Shown in pieces: positions 35,420-47,910 of a stretch of 64,000 nt of DNA (its first letter is position 1; every line of letters starts with the position of its first letter). This DNA comes from Carnegiea gigantea (taxonomy: Eukaryota > Streptophyta > Magnoliopsida > Caryophyllales > Cactaceae): assembly GCA_029747015.1 (NCBI GenBank), contig JAKOGI010000003.1, positions 446,001 through 510,000 of the forward strand, given 5' to 3'. The notes beneath the pieces were generated by a model, which did not search any database, was not told the DNA's origin, and was given only the letters and a program-made list of their open reading frames with translations. The translations under genes and the position numbers were made by a program.

Positions 35420-37839
35420 TATATGGATCTATAGATTATTTCAAGGATTCATATCATATCATAGACTCATAGTGAAGCTGAAAAACTTCACATGTTTGAC
35501 AATTCAATCCACAAATTAGCTTACCCACTCACACGACATGAGACTCTTTGGTCGCAATTGTCTACAACTACTCTAATGCACAAATCACAACCAGAACATT
35601 ACAACTAAAGATACTGCTCAAACATAAGGCCTGACAATACCGAAACCAAGGCAGCCTTTCTGTTTTTAATAGAGACACGACTGTTGTCATGTTGATCATT
35701 TGCAGTTACACAAAAAAAAAAGGTAGTTAATATCGTTAATAGCAAGCAGAGGAGTACAATTTTATTAAGATTCACTTGTACAATACTTATATTTATGACA
35801 GTAAACAATTGTTATTTTAGATTCTTGTCGACTTTAAAATGTGAGTAGTATACAGCAGATAGCAAGCATTATCCCTTCCATTTCGAACTCTGTTTTTCCA
35901 CACATATGTATATAATGTGACATTCACTTATTGCACTAAAAGTCATTTTTTATATTTGAGTTAATAATGATTTAACAACAAAAGTTCCCTAAATTTGTCT
36001 TATATTTGATTTAGGGTACTAGTAAGCAATCAATATCTGCAATTCAACGTCATTAAATTTTTTTACGCACGATTCAAGTAGAACTAGCTTCCTAGTTCCT
36101 AGCAATACAGCTACCCCCAGCCCCCCCCCCCCCCCCAAAAAAAAGCAATTTAGCTAGTGGATGCCCAAAATTTACTTGGGACCACTAAAATATGGATTTA
36201 TTAATTTATCTTTCAAAGATGTTAGGGTACTAAAATTGAGTTGATTGTTCACCATTCCAAAATCCCAACCCTTTTCGGCTTTCGCTCTATCCCTGTTTTT
36301 GTGAATGACATGATTTAACCCAATCCAACACAACCAAACCCAAAACCAAATCAAAACCCACAAATTTCGTATTAAGGGCATTCTCAATCAGAGTTTCACG
36401 TTTTAAAACTCTAATATGCCACGTTAGCAAAAGTTATAGATTTTTAGAACTTGTATTCAATTACTTCTCTAACTCATAGAACTCTAATTTGAATAACCCA
36501 ATAAAATAATCTACCAATGGATCCACTTCATAACACACAACCTATTTTTTTAATCATATAAAAATTATTTATTTCCTTAAAAAAAAGAAAAAACAAAAAA
36601 AATAAAAAAAAACAAAGAACAGCTCGAGGGGAGGCCCGGCTGACCGAGGAGCCATGCGTGCCTCTACCCGCGTGTCACGGGCTGGCGCCTTCACGTGTCA
36701 CACATGGGCCCCACACCCTCACACGCGAGGCATGGAATGGGAATGGCCTAAGGGCATGTTCTTTTCGTAGATCAATTTTAAAATTTCAATCTTAATCCAC
36801 TTCAATTATTTTAATTAAATTTAATTTATTACATAAAAAAATTTAACTTATCTCAACCTATCTCAATTCATTTTAACTACTTCACGCTTTTATCTAACCT
36901 AATTTACTTACGAAAAAAACAGGCGTAAATGTACTATCATCATATTCATGTCATAGCATGAACAGCAAAAACTCAATTTCTTTTCAGAAATACCTGTCAC
37001 CAAATTCCAGTCACCCAACCACACAAATAATACGCCTGCACCAAATCATCCCACCCAAACAAAGAAAAAGGAAAAAAAAAACAGAGAGTTAGTCATAGAG
37101 AGAGAACGTACCGGCGGTATGCGACGGGGACAATGCCGGCGCGGTACTCAGCGATCTTGAGGAACATGGGCATGGCCAAGTCGAAGTGCGGCCGCGGTGG
37201 GTTGCACCACCCGCCATTGTCGCTGGGCAGGGCGTAGTTGGGCGGGCAGAAGTTGGTGGCCGTGATGAAGATGGACGGGCTGCCCGGGTGGCACCACTGT
37301 GGGTCGTCGGCGCACTTGATTTCAAAGCACGCACCGCAGCTCAGCCCGTTGTTGAACAGCGCCGTGCTCAGCGCCGCCGTGTTCACCCCGTACCCTTGGC
37401 TGTACAGGTTCCCATACCCACACGCTCCACCTGCATTTCATTTTTTTTTTTTCTCATCGTTATTGTTGAATTTGCTCATCTGGGTTTCATTATTTTGAGT
37501 TGAACAATGGTGGGCATTTGTGATTTTCAAATCAAAATGTGCGTCCATAATTAATTGACAATGGTGAAATATTGCAGCTGATTAGCTTATATACTCATAT
37601 TGAGACCATTAATCTTATCAATGTAGCACAAGATCTGTTGTCAATATTCCAACAGAGGAAGAAGAAGAAGATGAGTAGGTACCCATAGTGCCAGAAGCAT
37701 CAGATCCACCATAGAAGGTAGCATGAGCATTCTGCCATTCGCTGGCTCTGTAAACACCCGGAATCCTTGCGTTAACTGCTGATGCCCACAATGTAATTAG
37801 TAAAACAATGCCCCAAATTCCACCCATTTCCATTGTCAC
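34625..37839 (-). CDS. EXPA4: Alpha-expansin, EXPA4-like
   Basis: Three exons on the minus strand: 37839-37683, 37430-37112, 34934-34625; GT-AG introns of 252 bp and 2177 bp; 261 residues (257 if translation starts at the third Met, 37827). A hydrophobic signal peptide (about 1-24, ending VNA before RIPGVY) directs secretion to the wall. The family-45-like barrel domain holds the cysteines and [15 protein letters not shown], and the HFD signature lies at 134-136 (HFDLAMPMF). The C-terminal CBM63-type domain includes [36 protein letters not shown] and the end [13 protein letters not shown] after the signal peptide and the KNFRV terminus point to the EXPA4/EXPA6/EXPA16 clade. Expansins loosen cellulose-xyloglucan contacts during acid growth without hydrolysis. 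Intron 2 is unusually long and contains a MITE and a (TA)n run. The exons look intact. Confidence 0.96.
35380..35416. repeat. (TA)n microsatellite in expansin intron 2
   Basis: About 18 TA units, flanked by TATACTCTT on the left and AGAGTATATGG on the right, so it could also fold as a hairpin. Confidence 0.97.
36752..36925. mobile_element. MITE inside intron 2 of the expansin gene
   Basis: A 174-bp element with left end GGGCATGTTCTTTTCGTAG; the reverse complement of the right end is CGCCTGTTTTTTTCGTAAG. It is flanked by TAA at 36749-36751 and 36926-36928, a perfect 3-bp target duplication. The body is A/T-rich with CAATCTTAATCCACTTCAA-like repeats shared with the other copies. Tourist/PIF-type, non-coding. 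Confidence 0.8.
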
Positions 37840-38100
37840 TTCACTGCTACTTCTTCTTCTCCTGCTTCAACAACTCTTTCAGTAAGGAGAGAGAAAAACA
37901 GATACAGCAGAGGAGAGAGAGAGAGAGGGGGGGTGGGGCGAATGGTTGTGGTGTTGTGGTTGTGGGGGGAATGGGCTCGGAGCAAGGTCGGGTACTTATG
38001 CACGGTTGTACGGGGCAATTTTGGAATTTGACGCTTAAAAAACAGGGAAATTGAGGGGATTTAAAATAAATGGTTTCCATAAAGAGCCTCTCTCTTAACG
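37840..38100 (-). promoter_or_regulatory. 5' leader and proximal promoter of the expansin gene
   Basis: On the minus strand the leader is rich in CT/GAGA-type dinucleotides (37915-37930) and GAAGAAG just before the start codon. A T/A-rich stretch near 38060-38075 could serve as the TATA region, but no canonical box was fixed. Confidence 0.35.
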
Positions 38101-41100
38101 GACGGTCATGTCGATTAGGATAAAAATACCTATATCTCAATCTTTTTAAACTACTTAAAAATAGAATCCATCCTGAGAGGTGGTGTTATTATTATTATTA
38201 TTGGTTTCTATAAAGAGTCTCTACACTCGCAATAATGGCGCGTGGTGGCTACCCTCCAATTGGGACAAAGAAGAAGAATTTAATTAGGACCAATATTTGG
38301 CCCCACAATCTATCGCCTCCTTCCCAAATCTCACGCTATCTGCATTGCGGTCCCACGTGATTGGATCATCTCCAAATTTAAAAAAAGTGTTACACTTTCC
38401 GTAGTAAATAGTGAAAAAGTGACAATCAAATATTGTCAAATGCCTTGGGTTCCTTTCATATTATGCCACATTTGATTCCAAATACCTTCATTCTCCTATT
38501 ATAAATAACAATATCACTTTTATCCTAACATCTATCCTAATTGTCATTTTCATTTGGATCTAATCACTCATTATATGTAATGTGTCATTATATTTGACCA
38601 ATATCCAGTTAAAACATATGTAGATGAGAGTCATTTCAGTTAAAGACTATTCATTTCAGTAATGTGAATTAATGATAAGTAATAAAAAGTGTTGAGTAGT
38701 AAGCAGTTATAAAAAGCTATATAAGAAACGGTGAGTAGTGGTAGGGAGTGATAAGCAACTCTAACCTGCAATAACCGGTGTACTAGGGTGAAATCAACAA
38801 ACCCTTAATCGCAATCAGTTATGCTAGTTTTATGTGTGTGTATATATTGTATAATTTAATAGGCATTTTTTAAAGAGAATAATGCAATTTGAAGGATATA
38901 TTGGTATGGAGCAACAGAGGACGGCACGATACATGTGGTTAGGGATGCATGCGTACAGGTCCCGAATATTATCTCTTGCACTTAGGTGCACGCAACTTTC
39001 TGCCTCATGGTGTGGACCAATATGTTGGTCATATATGTGATCCAATCAAGCAAAAAGAACGATATTCCAATTTTAAAAAGGCAAAAGAAAAGCAAAAATT
39101 TTCGTACAAAAAAGGGAAACATATTGTACAAGGTCCACATTTTACAAGTTAAAGAGACCAAAATGGCCCTTAAAACCCTCGCAATTAGGTTGCTTGAGGG
39201 CATGAATTCCGACCCCAAAGCGAGGGCATTTAGCAAGAGAAGATATTTTGCGTCAACGGGAAGTAGTGCAGGCGTAATTAACGGCTGTGATTGGAGCAGT
39301 TCGTCAGGGGCCCAGCATTTGGGTAGATAGAGAGACAGATCCCTGTGGGCTTTGAATTGGGCCCGAAGCAACCACCTTTGGGATGGCCCTTCTCATATGT
39401 GAGAGAGAGAGAGAGAGAGAGAGAAGGGGGGGGAATCGAACGTGACGCGGAGGTAAACGGAAGGTGGGGGACTGGACCCCACTTCATGCCCGCAATCGTC
39501 GGTTGATAAACTGAAGAATGCGATACTTTACGTGTAGCTGTTCGCCATTACTCCTGTTGAGGGAAGGGTAACAAAATTGCACATTGTTTAGATGTGTTGC
39601 AATTTGCAAAGTTGGGCAGAGAATTTCATTAAAGAAAAGGCCGGACATTATTATAGATGATTATTGTGCATTGAAAGACGTACGGCTCTTTGATGAATGA
39701 ATGAATAGAGGCATTTGCTCACTCGTGACTCAACAAAATAAAATAAAATTAGAGAGTAAGATACCAATGGCCTATTTTTATGATCACGCCAAATAAGTAA
39801 TTTGGAAAAGCTTCTTCTATTAGTTTGCTTCCCCTTTCTTTAATTAAAAACACACAAATACAATCTCAGGTTTTTTTAAGGAAAAAGAACAAAAAAAAAA
39901 GCTCCAGCAACACCGATTTATTTACAATCTCTTGTTCTCTTCCTCTTTTTTCTTTTTAATATTTTTTGGGAATGTGCATTAATTCATTTGAATTAATAAG
40001 GAATGAGACTATAGGTATTTTGACCAGCCTTTCTCTTATTCAGATATAAAACTTATTATATCTGACATCACTTATAAATATCTAAATAAAAATTTCGTTT
40101 TACAGATCTGAATTTAAATGTGAACCTTTTAATAACAATAATATACATAATATTCACATGAACTCATTATCAAGAAAACGTAAAAGATCAGAGCATTCAT
40201 AGCTATAACTGAGGCCTTCCCTAAATGATGAATTGAATATTCAAGTTGATGTTCTGATTTCACGGGCTCCCAATCCTGTTCCCTCTAGACAAACTTTGCC
40301 AATTTGCCTTTGTGCTTTAAATGATTTCCTTCACAAACTTTGTTCCTTTGTTCTCTTCTTTCAACTGTTATAAGATTTGAGCTATACAAACATCAGCAAA
40401 CACTACCTAATAATTCAAATAGCTATGATCATGTTACATTTGCTTATTTACCTAGCTCAATTCTTTCAAGCATCTTGTACAATTTTGCTTACTGTCTGAT
40501 GTAAGAGTTATGATGGGACAACAGATTTTTTTCATGAATAACTTTTAAATTCTTAAATTAATTAAAATTTATCTTAGAATAACTTTTGATTTAAGGGTGA
40601 TTTAATACTTCATCGAACAGTGACTTTTGTCAAAATTACCTAAGTTAACTATTAATTACCCTACATTTTTTTTAAAAATACCATAAAAGTATTATCTTAT
40701 AATACATCTCTTAACTAACATGATTTTATATAGGACCATTAATTGAGTACGAAATGGATCCAACTAAAAATCAACACGAACAATTACAGTACTCAAATCC
40801 AAAGCTTGTATACCAGTTTCCCACCAAATCTTTTGGGTCATGTAGTTTTACTAGTATCATTTTGTTCATGATCAGTGGCTTCTAGAGAATGTTGATAACA
40901 GCTTTGAAGCACAATTGGCTACTTCTCTGTTAGAAGTGATCTCCATAGGTGGGCAGGTAGCTAGACGAACCCAGTCATGGGCTCATAGCTCGATTTGGCA
41001 CCATTGATCCGAGTCAGATCACGTTTTACAGCTTAAAATAAAATTTTAAAAAATAATTCAAAACAATATTTTTTAAAAAGTGAAAAGAATCGATATACAT

Positions 41101-41454
41101 AAGTTATACCTCTACGTAGGACAAATAATAAGGCAAAATTGTGGTCCATAAGTTGATCTCTCAAATCCTCCGACATCATGTTTTTTTGTGTAACTGAAAT
41201 TTAATATATCGAGTTAAATTACTTTTTGTTATTGGATGATTACTAATATAATACATCGCTTAAAAATGTTATGTAGAGATACTTATTTTTTCATCTCTAA
41301 GATTACTCTATCCACAGATAATTTACGAACAAATCATCTAAGACATTATTTATTTTTATTGCATACTATAAAAAACGATTCTGAAAATGGTATACAACTC
41401 GTTTACAAATTTTCAAAAAAAAAAAAGAAAAGTAAAGACCAAACGCAGAGCTAG
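38101..41454. other. Intergenic sequence upstream of the expansin gene
   Basis: Mostly AT-rich, with no gene recognised. A GC-richer patch lies at 39160-39520, including a (GA)n run at 39401-39424. Overlapping open frames on both strands there (38982-39371 minus, 38986-39330 plus) show no domain. Distal regulatory sequence of the expansin gene could lie here. Confidence 0.45.
39401..39424. repeat. (GA)n microsatellite
   Basis: About 12 GA units followed by GGGGGGG. Confidence 0.95.
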
Positions 41455-41752
41455 CTAGGGCTAGGTTAAAAATGGAGAGCTGGGGCTGGGCAGTGGATGG
41501 CCCACGTGGGGGTAAAAACGTCCATCGAACCAATAAAAATGTGTGGGAAACCCCACACAAACAGAGAAGGCTATAGGACTGGTACCGCACCCATGTGCCC
41601 CTCCACCAGGGCCAACCGGTTCGGACCCACACCCGTTTCAGAGTTGAGTCTTTTCACCGCTATCCAATCTCTTTCTTCCACATCACGTGAGCTTTGTCAC
41701 GTTCTCTCTCCTCCGACAATTTTTCACCTACTCTCATTGCGTTGCGCGTGCA
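41455..41752. promoter_or_regulatory. G-box-bearing promoter-like island without an assigned gene
   Basis: GC-richer than its flanks. It holds a perfect palindromic G-box CCCACGTGGG at 41501-41510, a second CACGTG at 41684-41689, a perfect 8-bp-arm hairpin (TGTGTGGG 41540-41547 / CCCACACA 41552-41559), CCAAT at 41529 and 41663, and a C/T-rich end at 41700-41730. It reads like a plant promoter plus leader, but no protein-coding frame follows on either strand. Confidence 0.35.
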
Positions 41753-41754
41753 TA

Positions 41755-41794
<40 letters not shown>

Positions 41795-41795
41795 A
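41751..41795. repeat. (TA)n microsatellite, interrupted
   Basis: TA repeats interrupted once by ACA around 41772. Confidence 0.95.
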
Positions 41796-42375
41796 AACGT
41801 ATTTTTTATATATTAATTTTTTAACACATACTAATATGATTATTAAGAATATACAGTCTTAACAATATGATATACTCATATGTATATATTACTCGCTTCC
41901 TTACCTCAGCCTCTCATGTGCTCACTTGCACCAAACTCCAACCTAATTAACGCACTCACATCCAACTTTTTCCCTTTTTTGTTTTCTATTCCTTCATCTC
42001 CCATCCTTTGACTAGAAATAATACCTGCACTAACCAAGTTATAAAAAAAAAAAAAAAAAGACGCATTAAGCTACGTTATTAAATGATAGTCTAAATTCAA
42101 GACTACGCATTTTTCTTTGTGCAAAGAAGTGTGTCCATTTTAATAAATCTTTACATCTAATTCTACCTCTCAACCTAATCTTTCTGGAGTAGTCCTCTTA
42201 TAATATCTAAGGGAGATGAATCACCGTACCATTACTTTCAAAAAAAAGATATATTAGAGTTAAATGATGCCACTTAAAATTAGCATAATAATGTTAAGCA
42301 TCATCCTGACCATAAACGTAAACACCAATTTGTAAAAATAAAAAATTATTATTTTAAAATTATTTGTATTAAGAA
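41796..42375. other. AT-rich intergenic sequence
   Basis: No gene seen; an A run lies at about 42043-42059. Confidence 0.45.
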
Positions 42376-42645
42376 GGGTCTGTTCTCTTCGACTTATTTT
42401 CAGACAGAATAAGTTCAGATAAGTTCAGTTCAGAATAAGTTTAGTTTAGAAAGTTCAGAATAAGTTCAGTTCAGAAAGTTCAGGAAATAAGTTTAGTAAA
42501 TAACTTCATAATCACTTCAGAATAAGTTCAGATAAGTTCAGTTCAAAATAGTTCAGAATAAATTCAGTAAATAAAGTTCAGAATAAGTTCAGATAAGTTC
42601 AATTCAGAATAAGTTCAGACAAAACAAGGCGAAGAGAACAGACCC
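42376..42645. mobile_element. MITE with 16-bp perfect inverted ends and internal AAGTTCAG repeats
   Basis: The left end GGGTCTGTTCTCTTCG and the right end CGAAGAGAACAGACCC are perfect reverse complements, extending imperfectly further in. GAA flanks both sides (42373-42375 and 42646-42648), a 3-bp target duplication. The interior is a degenerate array of AGATAAGTTCAG and AGAATAAGTTCAG units. PIF/Tourist-like, non-coding. Confidence 0.88.
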
Positions 42646-44949
42646 GAAATTATCAATATATCATGAGTTTGATCTCCCCTGATTGCTAGTTTTGTAAGGG
42701 ATCAATAAAAAAGCTTTGAAGTTGAATAAAGTGATTATTGATTGCTATTTGCTAGTTTCGGGCCATTAGGTTTCTTTGGGCATTGAGGAAAAAAAACCAA
42801 TTGGCTTCGATTAGTCATCATTAAGCCCAAGAAATTCATTTTCCGTAAAATGCGGGTCAGAATTTTGTTCGTTTTCCTTGCTGAATTTTCTTCCGCCAAC
42901 CCTCACCCCTTTTTACGTGTTAGGGAATTGAAATTGATCCCATTTAGAATGTCGCTAACCTTATCTTCTCTCCCTAATGGTTGTTTTACCGTCAATAATC
43001 TCTGCCATATCGCAAGTTCACGACCACCACATGAGAATATTTGGTTTATACTCCTCATCACCGTCACTCTTTATTCATCGTTTAAATCAAATGCGTGATA
43101 TTAAAGATCAAAAACATTCCCATAAATCATATCTCTCGATTTTAATAGTATATATTCTGTGTCCAACTTTTGTTGAACCTACGGGTCGATTTAACGGTAT
43201 ATTTTGTTATGCATGATTTGACTGTTTCTTTTTGTTCCTATGATTGTCTTTAAGAAATTTCGTTATGTTCCCTGTTAAAAGAAATTACATTTGACAATTT
43301 TTTTTAGAGCCAAATATAAAAGGTTTTTAAGTCGCATAGGTATTATACACACTACCCGTACTCTTATTTTCTACATTATCAATGCTTATAATCTCCCACA
43401 AGCGAAAACCTTATAGAGTGTATCTAGAGAGATCACAAGCTAAGTAATTGATCGACCATTTGCAAATTGTGGTTGTATGTAGGTATCCATTAGTATAATT
43501 ACTTAAATTTATGTGAATTATTACTGAAGGTTTAATTTAGATTTAAGTTCTTCTTACATTAATTGTTTACGAATTTATTCACATTAAAGAGGGAGTGGGA
43601 GAGAGTTTGTACCTTGAGTACTTATATTATAGTTTCCTAGAATAATATATGATAAGTATGACAAGTGTTTTGTTTGTGGGCTTTGACATTCCTAGAATAA
43701 TATATAATTAATGTTTTGTTTGTAGGCTTTGACATTCCTTCAATAATGTGGAGTATGACTTGCTAAGTATACATATAATGCATTGTGAATACACGTCCCA
43801 TTCTTCAAGCTTTAATGTTCAAGATCAATGCGTATTAGGCGTACCAACATTTTAAATAAGCTCACATGGAGACCGAATATCATTAGGGTCAAATCAAAAA
43901 AGAAAACATGTGCATTGATCCATAACAATTAACAACATGTATCAAACATGATGCATGTTAGTCAATATATATATACATAGTTAATAATTGAAAAATTATA
44001 TTATATTTTTAAGAGCATTTGTTATCATCTATAAATAATATATGTATGATAATATAATCATACAAAGTAAATTAATTAATTGAGCAACTAAGTTCCCCAA
44101 AGGCTTCATTGACTTTTGCAATCCCTCAATAAAAAAAGTTTTGCCATTAATTTGACTTTAGGGTCCCCGCAATGAAGTACAACCAGTACATCCCCAATTC
44201 GTCGCATATCACCATTGCATCCAGCTAGTTCCAGCTTCCTAGTTTAATCAACTTTTTTTTTCTTTTTGGTGGTCAAAAGATGTGGTTCGTATTTGAAAAA
44301 TTGTCTGTATGGTGAGCAAATACATGCTTGATTTGCGCAAGTGAAGTCTCTCGGTATATTGGTCCTTGTCTTTTCTATTGGATAATAACATTTATGTACT
44401 TGAGTGATAATATACGTTCTCATCGCAAGATATCCTTAAATATTTTGCTTAATTTTAAATTAATATATTTTATATTTTAAAATCACCAAATTTTTAATAA
44501 TTATAGTTAGTAATAAATTATTAAGCTTATACATCAACTAAGTATTAAATGATATCTTGATCATATGAACCTTGTCCAAGAAGGCATATAATACACATAT
44601 TTTAAAAATGTGATAAATTATATATAAAAAGATTATTTTACATAATTTATAAGTTGTAATATGATTCTACTATTCGATCATTCCATTTTTTTTTCAATTT
44701 AAAAATATAGTAATATGATTTTAGGACAAAGCAAGATCCTTAAAAGTATCTTGTAGTAAGACATTTATCATTTTGTTATTTATTTATTCATTTATTTTGT
44801 CTCTGGACATCTATTTTATTAGAGCTGAGTTACTGTTAGTTCATAAAGGAGGTAGAACTCTTTCCATTATAGATTTTCTCTATTCACAAGATCAAACCTA
44901 AAATTTTACTTAGGAGAATAAACGTTAAATCCTTGAATTTGCTTAAGTT
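42646..44949. other. AT-rich intergenic sequence
   Basis: No gene recognised. Overlapping plus-strand open frames at 42850-43216 lack domains. CATTCCTAGAATAATATAT recurs around 43627 and 43687-43706. Confidence 0.45.
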
Positions 44950-45222
44950 GTTAATAATGTATATTTATTAAGTAGGAGTATTACTTTCTAAAGATTAGTC
45001 CAATGGCAAGTCATTCATATGAATGCAAAGAATTATTCATCAATTAGTCGCGACCCAAAAAAAAAAAAAGGAGGATTATAATGTGAACCACACCTAAATC
45101 AACCTATTTTAATAATAGTGTATATTTATATATTAAGTAGAGTATTGCTTTTTAAAGATTAGTAGGATGGCAGGTCATTCATATCAATGCTAAGAATTTT
45201 AGATCAATAGGTGGAAACAGCA
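44950..45222. repeat. Imperfect direct duplication of about 100 bp
   Basis: Copy 1 at about 44950-45050 and copy 2 at about 45109-45222 share, in order, TAATAATxGTATATTTAT, AAGTAGxAGTATT, TAAAGATTAGT, ATGGCAxGTCATTCATAT and AATGCxAAGAATT. They are separated by an A-rich spacer. Confidence 0.75.
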
Positions 45223-46179
45223 TTGAAGACTGTAATGAGATCCACAAGTCAGTCAATTGCAATTTACAAGGGATAGAAAAAGACAACACTGAAAATTTAG
45301 GATGGATTACTAGCCATGATGGTCACCAATTTATCCAACAATGATTTGTGATCAATTATCAAGCATAAAAACTCATGGTAGGTCCAGTTGGATGAAAAAT
45401 AATTTCAAGAAAATTATTATTCGAAATAATATGCACATGCATGAACCTTGATGTAGTAGGCATTAATTATAACGTTCTTTCTTCTCATTTTTATTTGGTC
45501 GTTATTTATTTTCTAGATGTTCCAAATGCTTTTCATAGTTTCCATTTATATAAAATTAATTATTCTTTTTCCCTTTGTGTCCTTTCTGATAATAAACTAC
45601 TAAAGTCAATTGATTTATGCCAACAAAGCAAATAGTCTATTTTTAGTTAATTAATTGTATGAGAATTGGAGACGTTTTGTTAAACTAAGAGTTTTCAGTT
45701 TGAAAATTGATTAGTCTTTGTACTAGCTGGCTAATTATTGATGCTTAAGAATTACAGGTGTTAACTATTCTAAAACATTGACGAGTGAGGACTGTAACTT
45801 TATTTGTTAATCTGAGTATTTTATCCAACTTATGCAATTACATGAGATGGAGGAAGTATGTTTTACCCCAGATCATCACTATTTACTCAAGCCCTGACCT
45901 ATCCATGGGTGCCAAGACATGAAAGCGTAGACGTGGGGATGCATAGGAAGAAAGGGTGGGGACTCTAGAATGTGAGTTTTGAATCTGAAGATTTATTTCT
46001 ATTATTATAAAGTAGAATCATAAATATTTTGGTATTAGACAATAATACTTAGGTGTCTTATTTGGGTTTCAAAATTGGATTATATGTATTAATTTTTTTT
46101 TAAAAATGGTATGATTGAATAGTGAAAAGACATTAATTAGAATATTCTATGAATAGTGTAAAACCTTTTTTTTTTAACC
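45223..46179. other. AT-rich intergenic sequence
   Basis: No gene or element recognised; the open frame 45441-45635 has no domain. Confidence 0.4.
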
Positions 46180-46340
46180 GACACAGGTTGGTTCAAGTGG
46201 CTTGACACTTGTTCTCCTTAAGTAAGGTCTCAGATTTGAGTATTGTGAATAGAAAAAAATTTGTGATGGGAGATCTGCACCCCTTATTGGGCCAATAATA
46301 GCTTGACTCCAATGAAATGGAGGATCCAAGACCAAAGAAA
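46180..46340 (+). mobile_element. Probable tRNA-derived SINE
   Basis: An A-box-like TGGTTCAAGTGGCTTGAC at about 46190 and a B-box-like AGGTCTCAGATTTGAGTA at about 46226 are spaced as in tRNA-derived SINEs. The body GGGAGATCTGCACCCCTTAT and the tail GGAGGATCCAAGACC precede an A-rich end. No functional tRNA fold. Confidence 0.5.
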
Positions 46341-47149
46341 AAATCTATACTTTTTTACAATTATAAAATTACTCATGTCTCCACAAATAAGTTGATCCGA
46401 TTAGGATATCATTTTGCATTCATTGGCGTAGCCGATAAATACTAGAACTTTAGAATTGATAATAATCCTTACTATTGATAAATTGATGATGTAAATCATG
46501 GAACATGTTATTTTTAGCCAAAATAAGACATTTAAGAGGTGTTTTACTACAAGGCATATATGATCATTCTATTATAAAATATAAATAAGTTTTCTAATAA
46601 GTCTTATGTGATACCGTCTTGCATATATATAAGACATATTATGAGACATATAATTTTACAATAATTTTTAACAATAATTGATGTGACTAATAATTTTCTT
46701 AGTCCCTGGTTTGACTGTGAATAAATACATTTCTTCTTGTGTTACAATATACTGGTTGTATTTTTCTATTTTTATCAATAGAGAAAAATAGTAATTTCCC
46801 TTAGTCAATTCAATTGTTATTTTGTGTGTTACCGTATATGCGCGTTTAAAATGAGAAACACGTCAATTAATTAGGTAGCTTTTAAATTCATATTCTGATT
46901 GCAACTTTTTAGTATTTGACCGATTGAAAAATTAGTTGATGTGCAAGATAAATCTGACTATGCGTATCAAACCTAATGTGCTCCTGTAAATAGGATTCCG
47001 GTGCTATTGTTGTGTCAATGGAATTTATATCTTGAGTTCTTACCCGAGCCTTAACAAGCGGGTTACCTTCTTTGATTAACCTCCTGTCCTATCTCGTACT
47101 TGATTTGAATGAAATCAAGAGGCAAAAGTTGTTTTTTTCCCTTTGTTGT
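46341..47149. other. AT-rich intergenic sequence
   Basis: No gene recognised. Confidence 0.4.
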
Positions 47150-47319
47150 ATGTATAAAAATCTACACTGATGTGTGATCATGACCATGAACGTACAGGAA
47201 CAGATTCTTTTTGGGGGAGGGCAAGTACAACTTAGGTTGTCATTTCCTCAAAAGATCTGCTCATTTTGTCATCAGCTAAGAAAAAAGTTCATTGAAGTAA
47301 AGAAAAGTAAAAACTATTA

Positions 47320-47470
47320 CTATACATAGGTAAAAGAAGGCCGGTCTTAGCTAGCCAATCAGTCATTGTATTGCCTTCACATTAGATGTGTTGAATTCGA
47401 AGCTAAGTTGTTTGCCGTAGAAAAAACTGAATGTCTTGGACCAGAGTGTAAAGTTGCTTGAATAAGGATC
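47320..47470 (-). pseudogene. RNase H-like (LINE-associated) fragment
   Basis: The minus strand reads QLYTLVQDIQFFLRQ, then a break, then CEGNTMTDWLAK (EGN...WLAK at 47378-47346). The motif R/C-E-G-N-x-x-x-D-W-L-A-K marks the C-terminus of the RNase H domain found in plant LINE-related reverse transcriptase proteins and their derivatives. In-frame stops are present and no reverse transcriptase lies beside it. Confidence 0.4.
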
Positions 47471-47543
47471 TTGTTATCTTGCTCAATGATGCTAGAAAAG
47501 CTCATATGCATGAAGAACCAAATAGAGGAAAGCCATGGAGTAT

Positions 47544-47910
47544 GGACGTCTTCTTTTCGTTGGTAAATTCACTTCTACCAATTTCTACCAACCCTCACGA
47601 ACTTCTTCCAATCTTTCTTTTTCGATTATTAACAAGCCGAAAGGCTAGATTAGAGTACAGATAGAATATAATTTTCAAACAAGAAGAAAATATCGAAACA
47701 ATAAAACAATGCATGCTGAACTTACCCGCTAAACTTATTTCACCCTAGTCATATACCCCTTCCTCGGCTCGCTAAACTTCTACCAACTTCTTCCAATGTT
47801 TCTTAACCTTAATCAACTCCCAATAATCTTTCAAAAAAACAATACCGTCTTTCACCAACTTTTATTACTTTTTACCAATTTGACCTATTTACCAACTAAA
47901 AGAACGCACC
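47544..47910. mobile_element. Diverged MITE of the GGGTCTGTTCTTTTCG family
   Basis: The left end GGACGTCTTCTTTTCGTTGG pairs with the right end CCAACTAAAAGAACGCACC. The body has repeated CTACCAACTTCTTCCAA motifs like its relatives. The right flank is TTA; the left flank does not match cleanly, so the left edge may be off by some bases or the duplication has decayed. Confidence 0.55.

Noticed and set aside
37186..37503. Plus-strand frames over expansin exon 2
   Set aside because: GC-rich antisense shadows of the conserved expansin exon, with no domain of their own.
42850..43216. Overlapping plus-strand open frames resembling a secreted peptide
   Set aside because: Hydrophobic start but no cysteine pattern, no splice support and AT-rich context; not distinguishable from chance.
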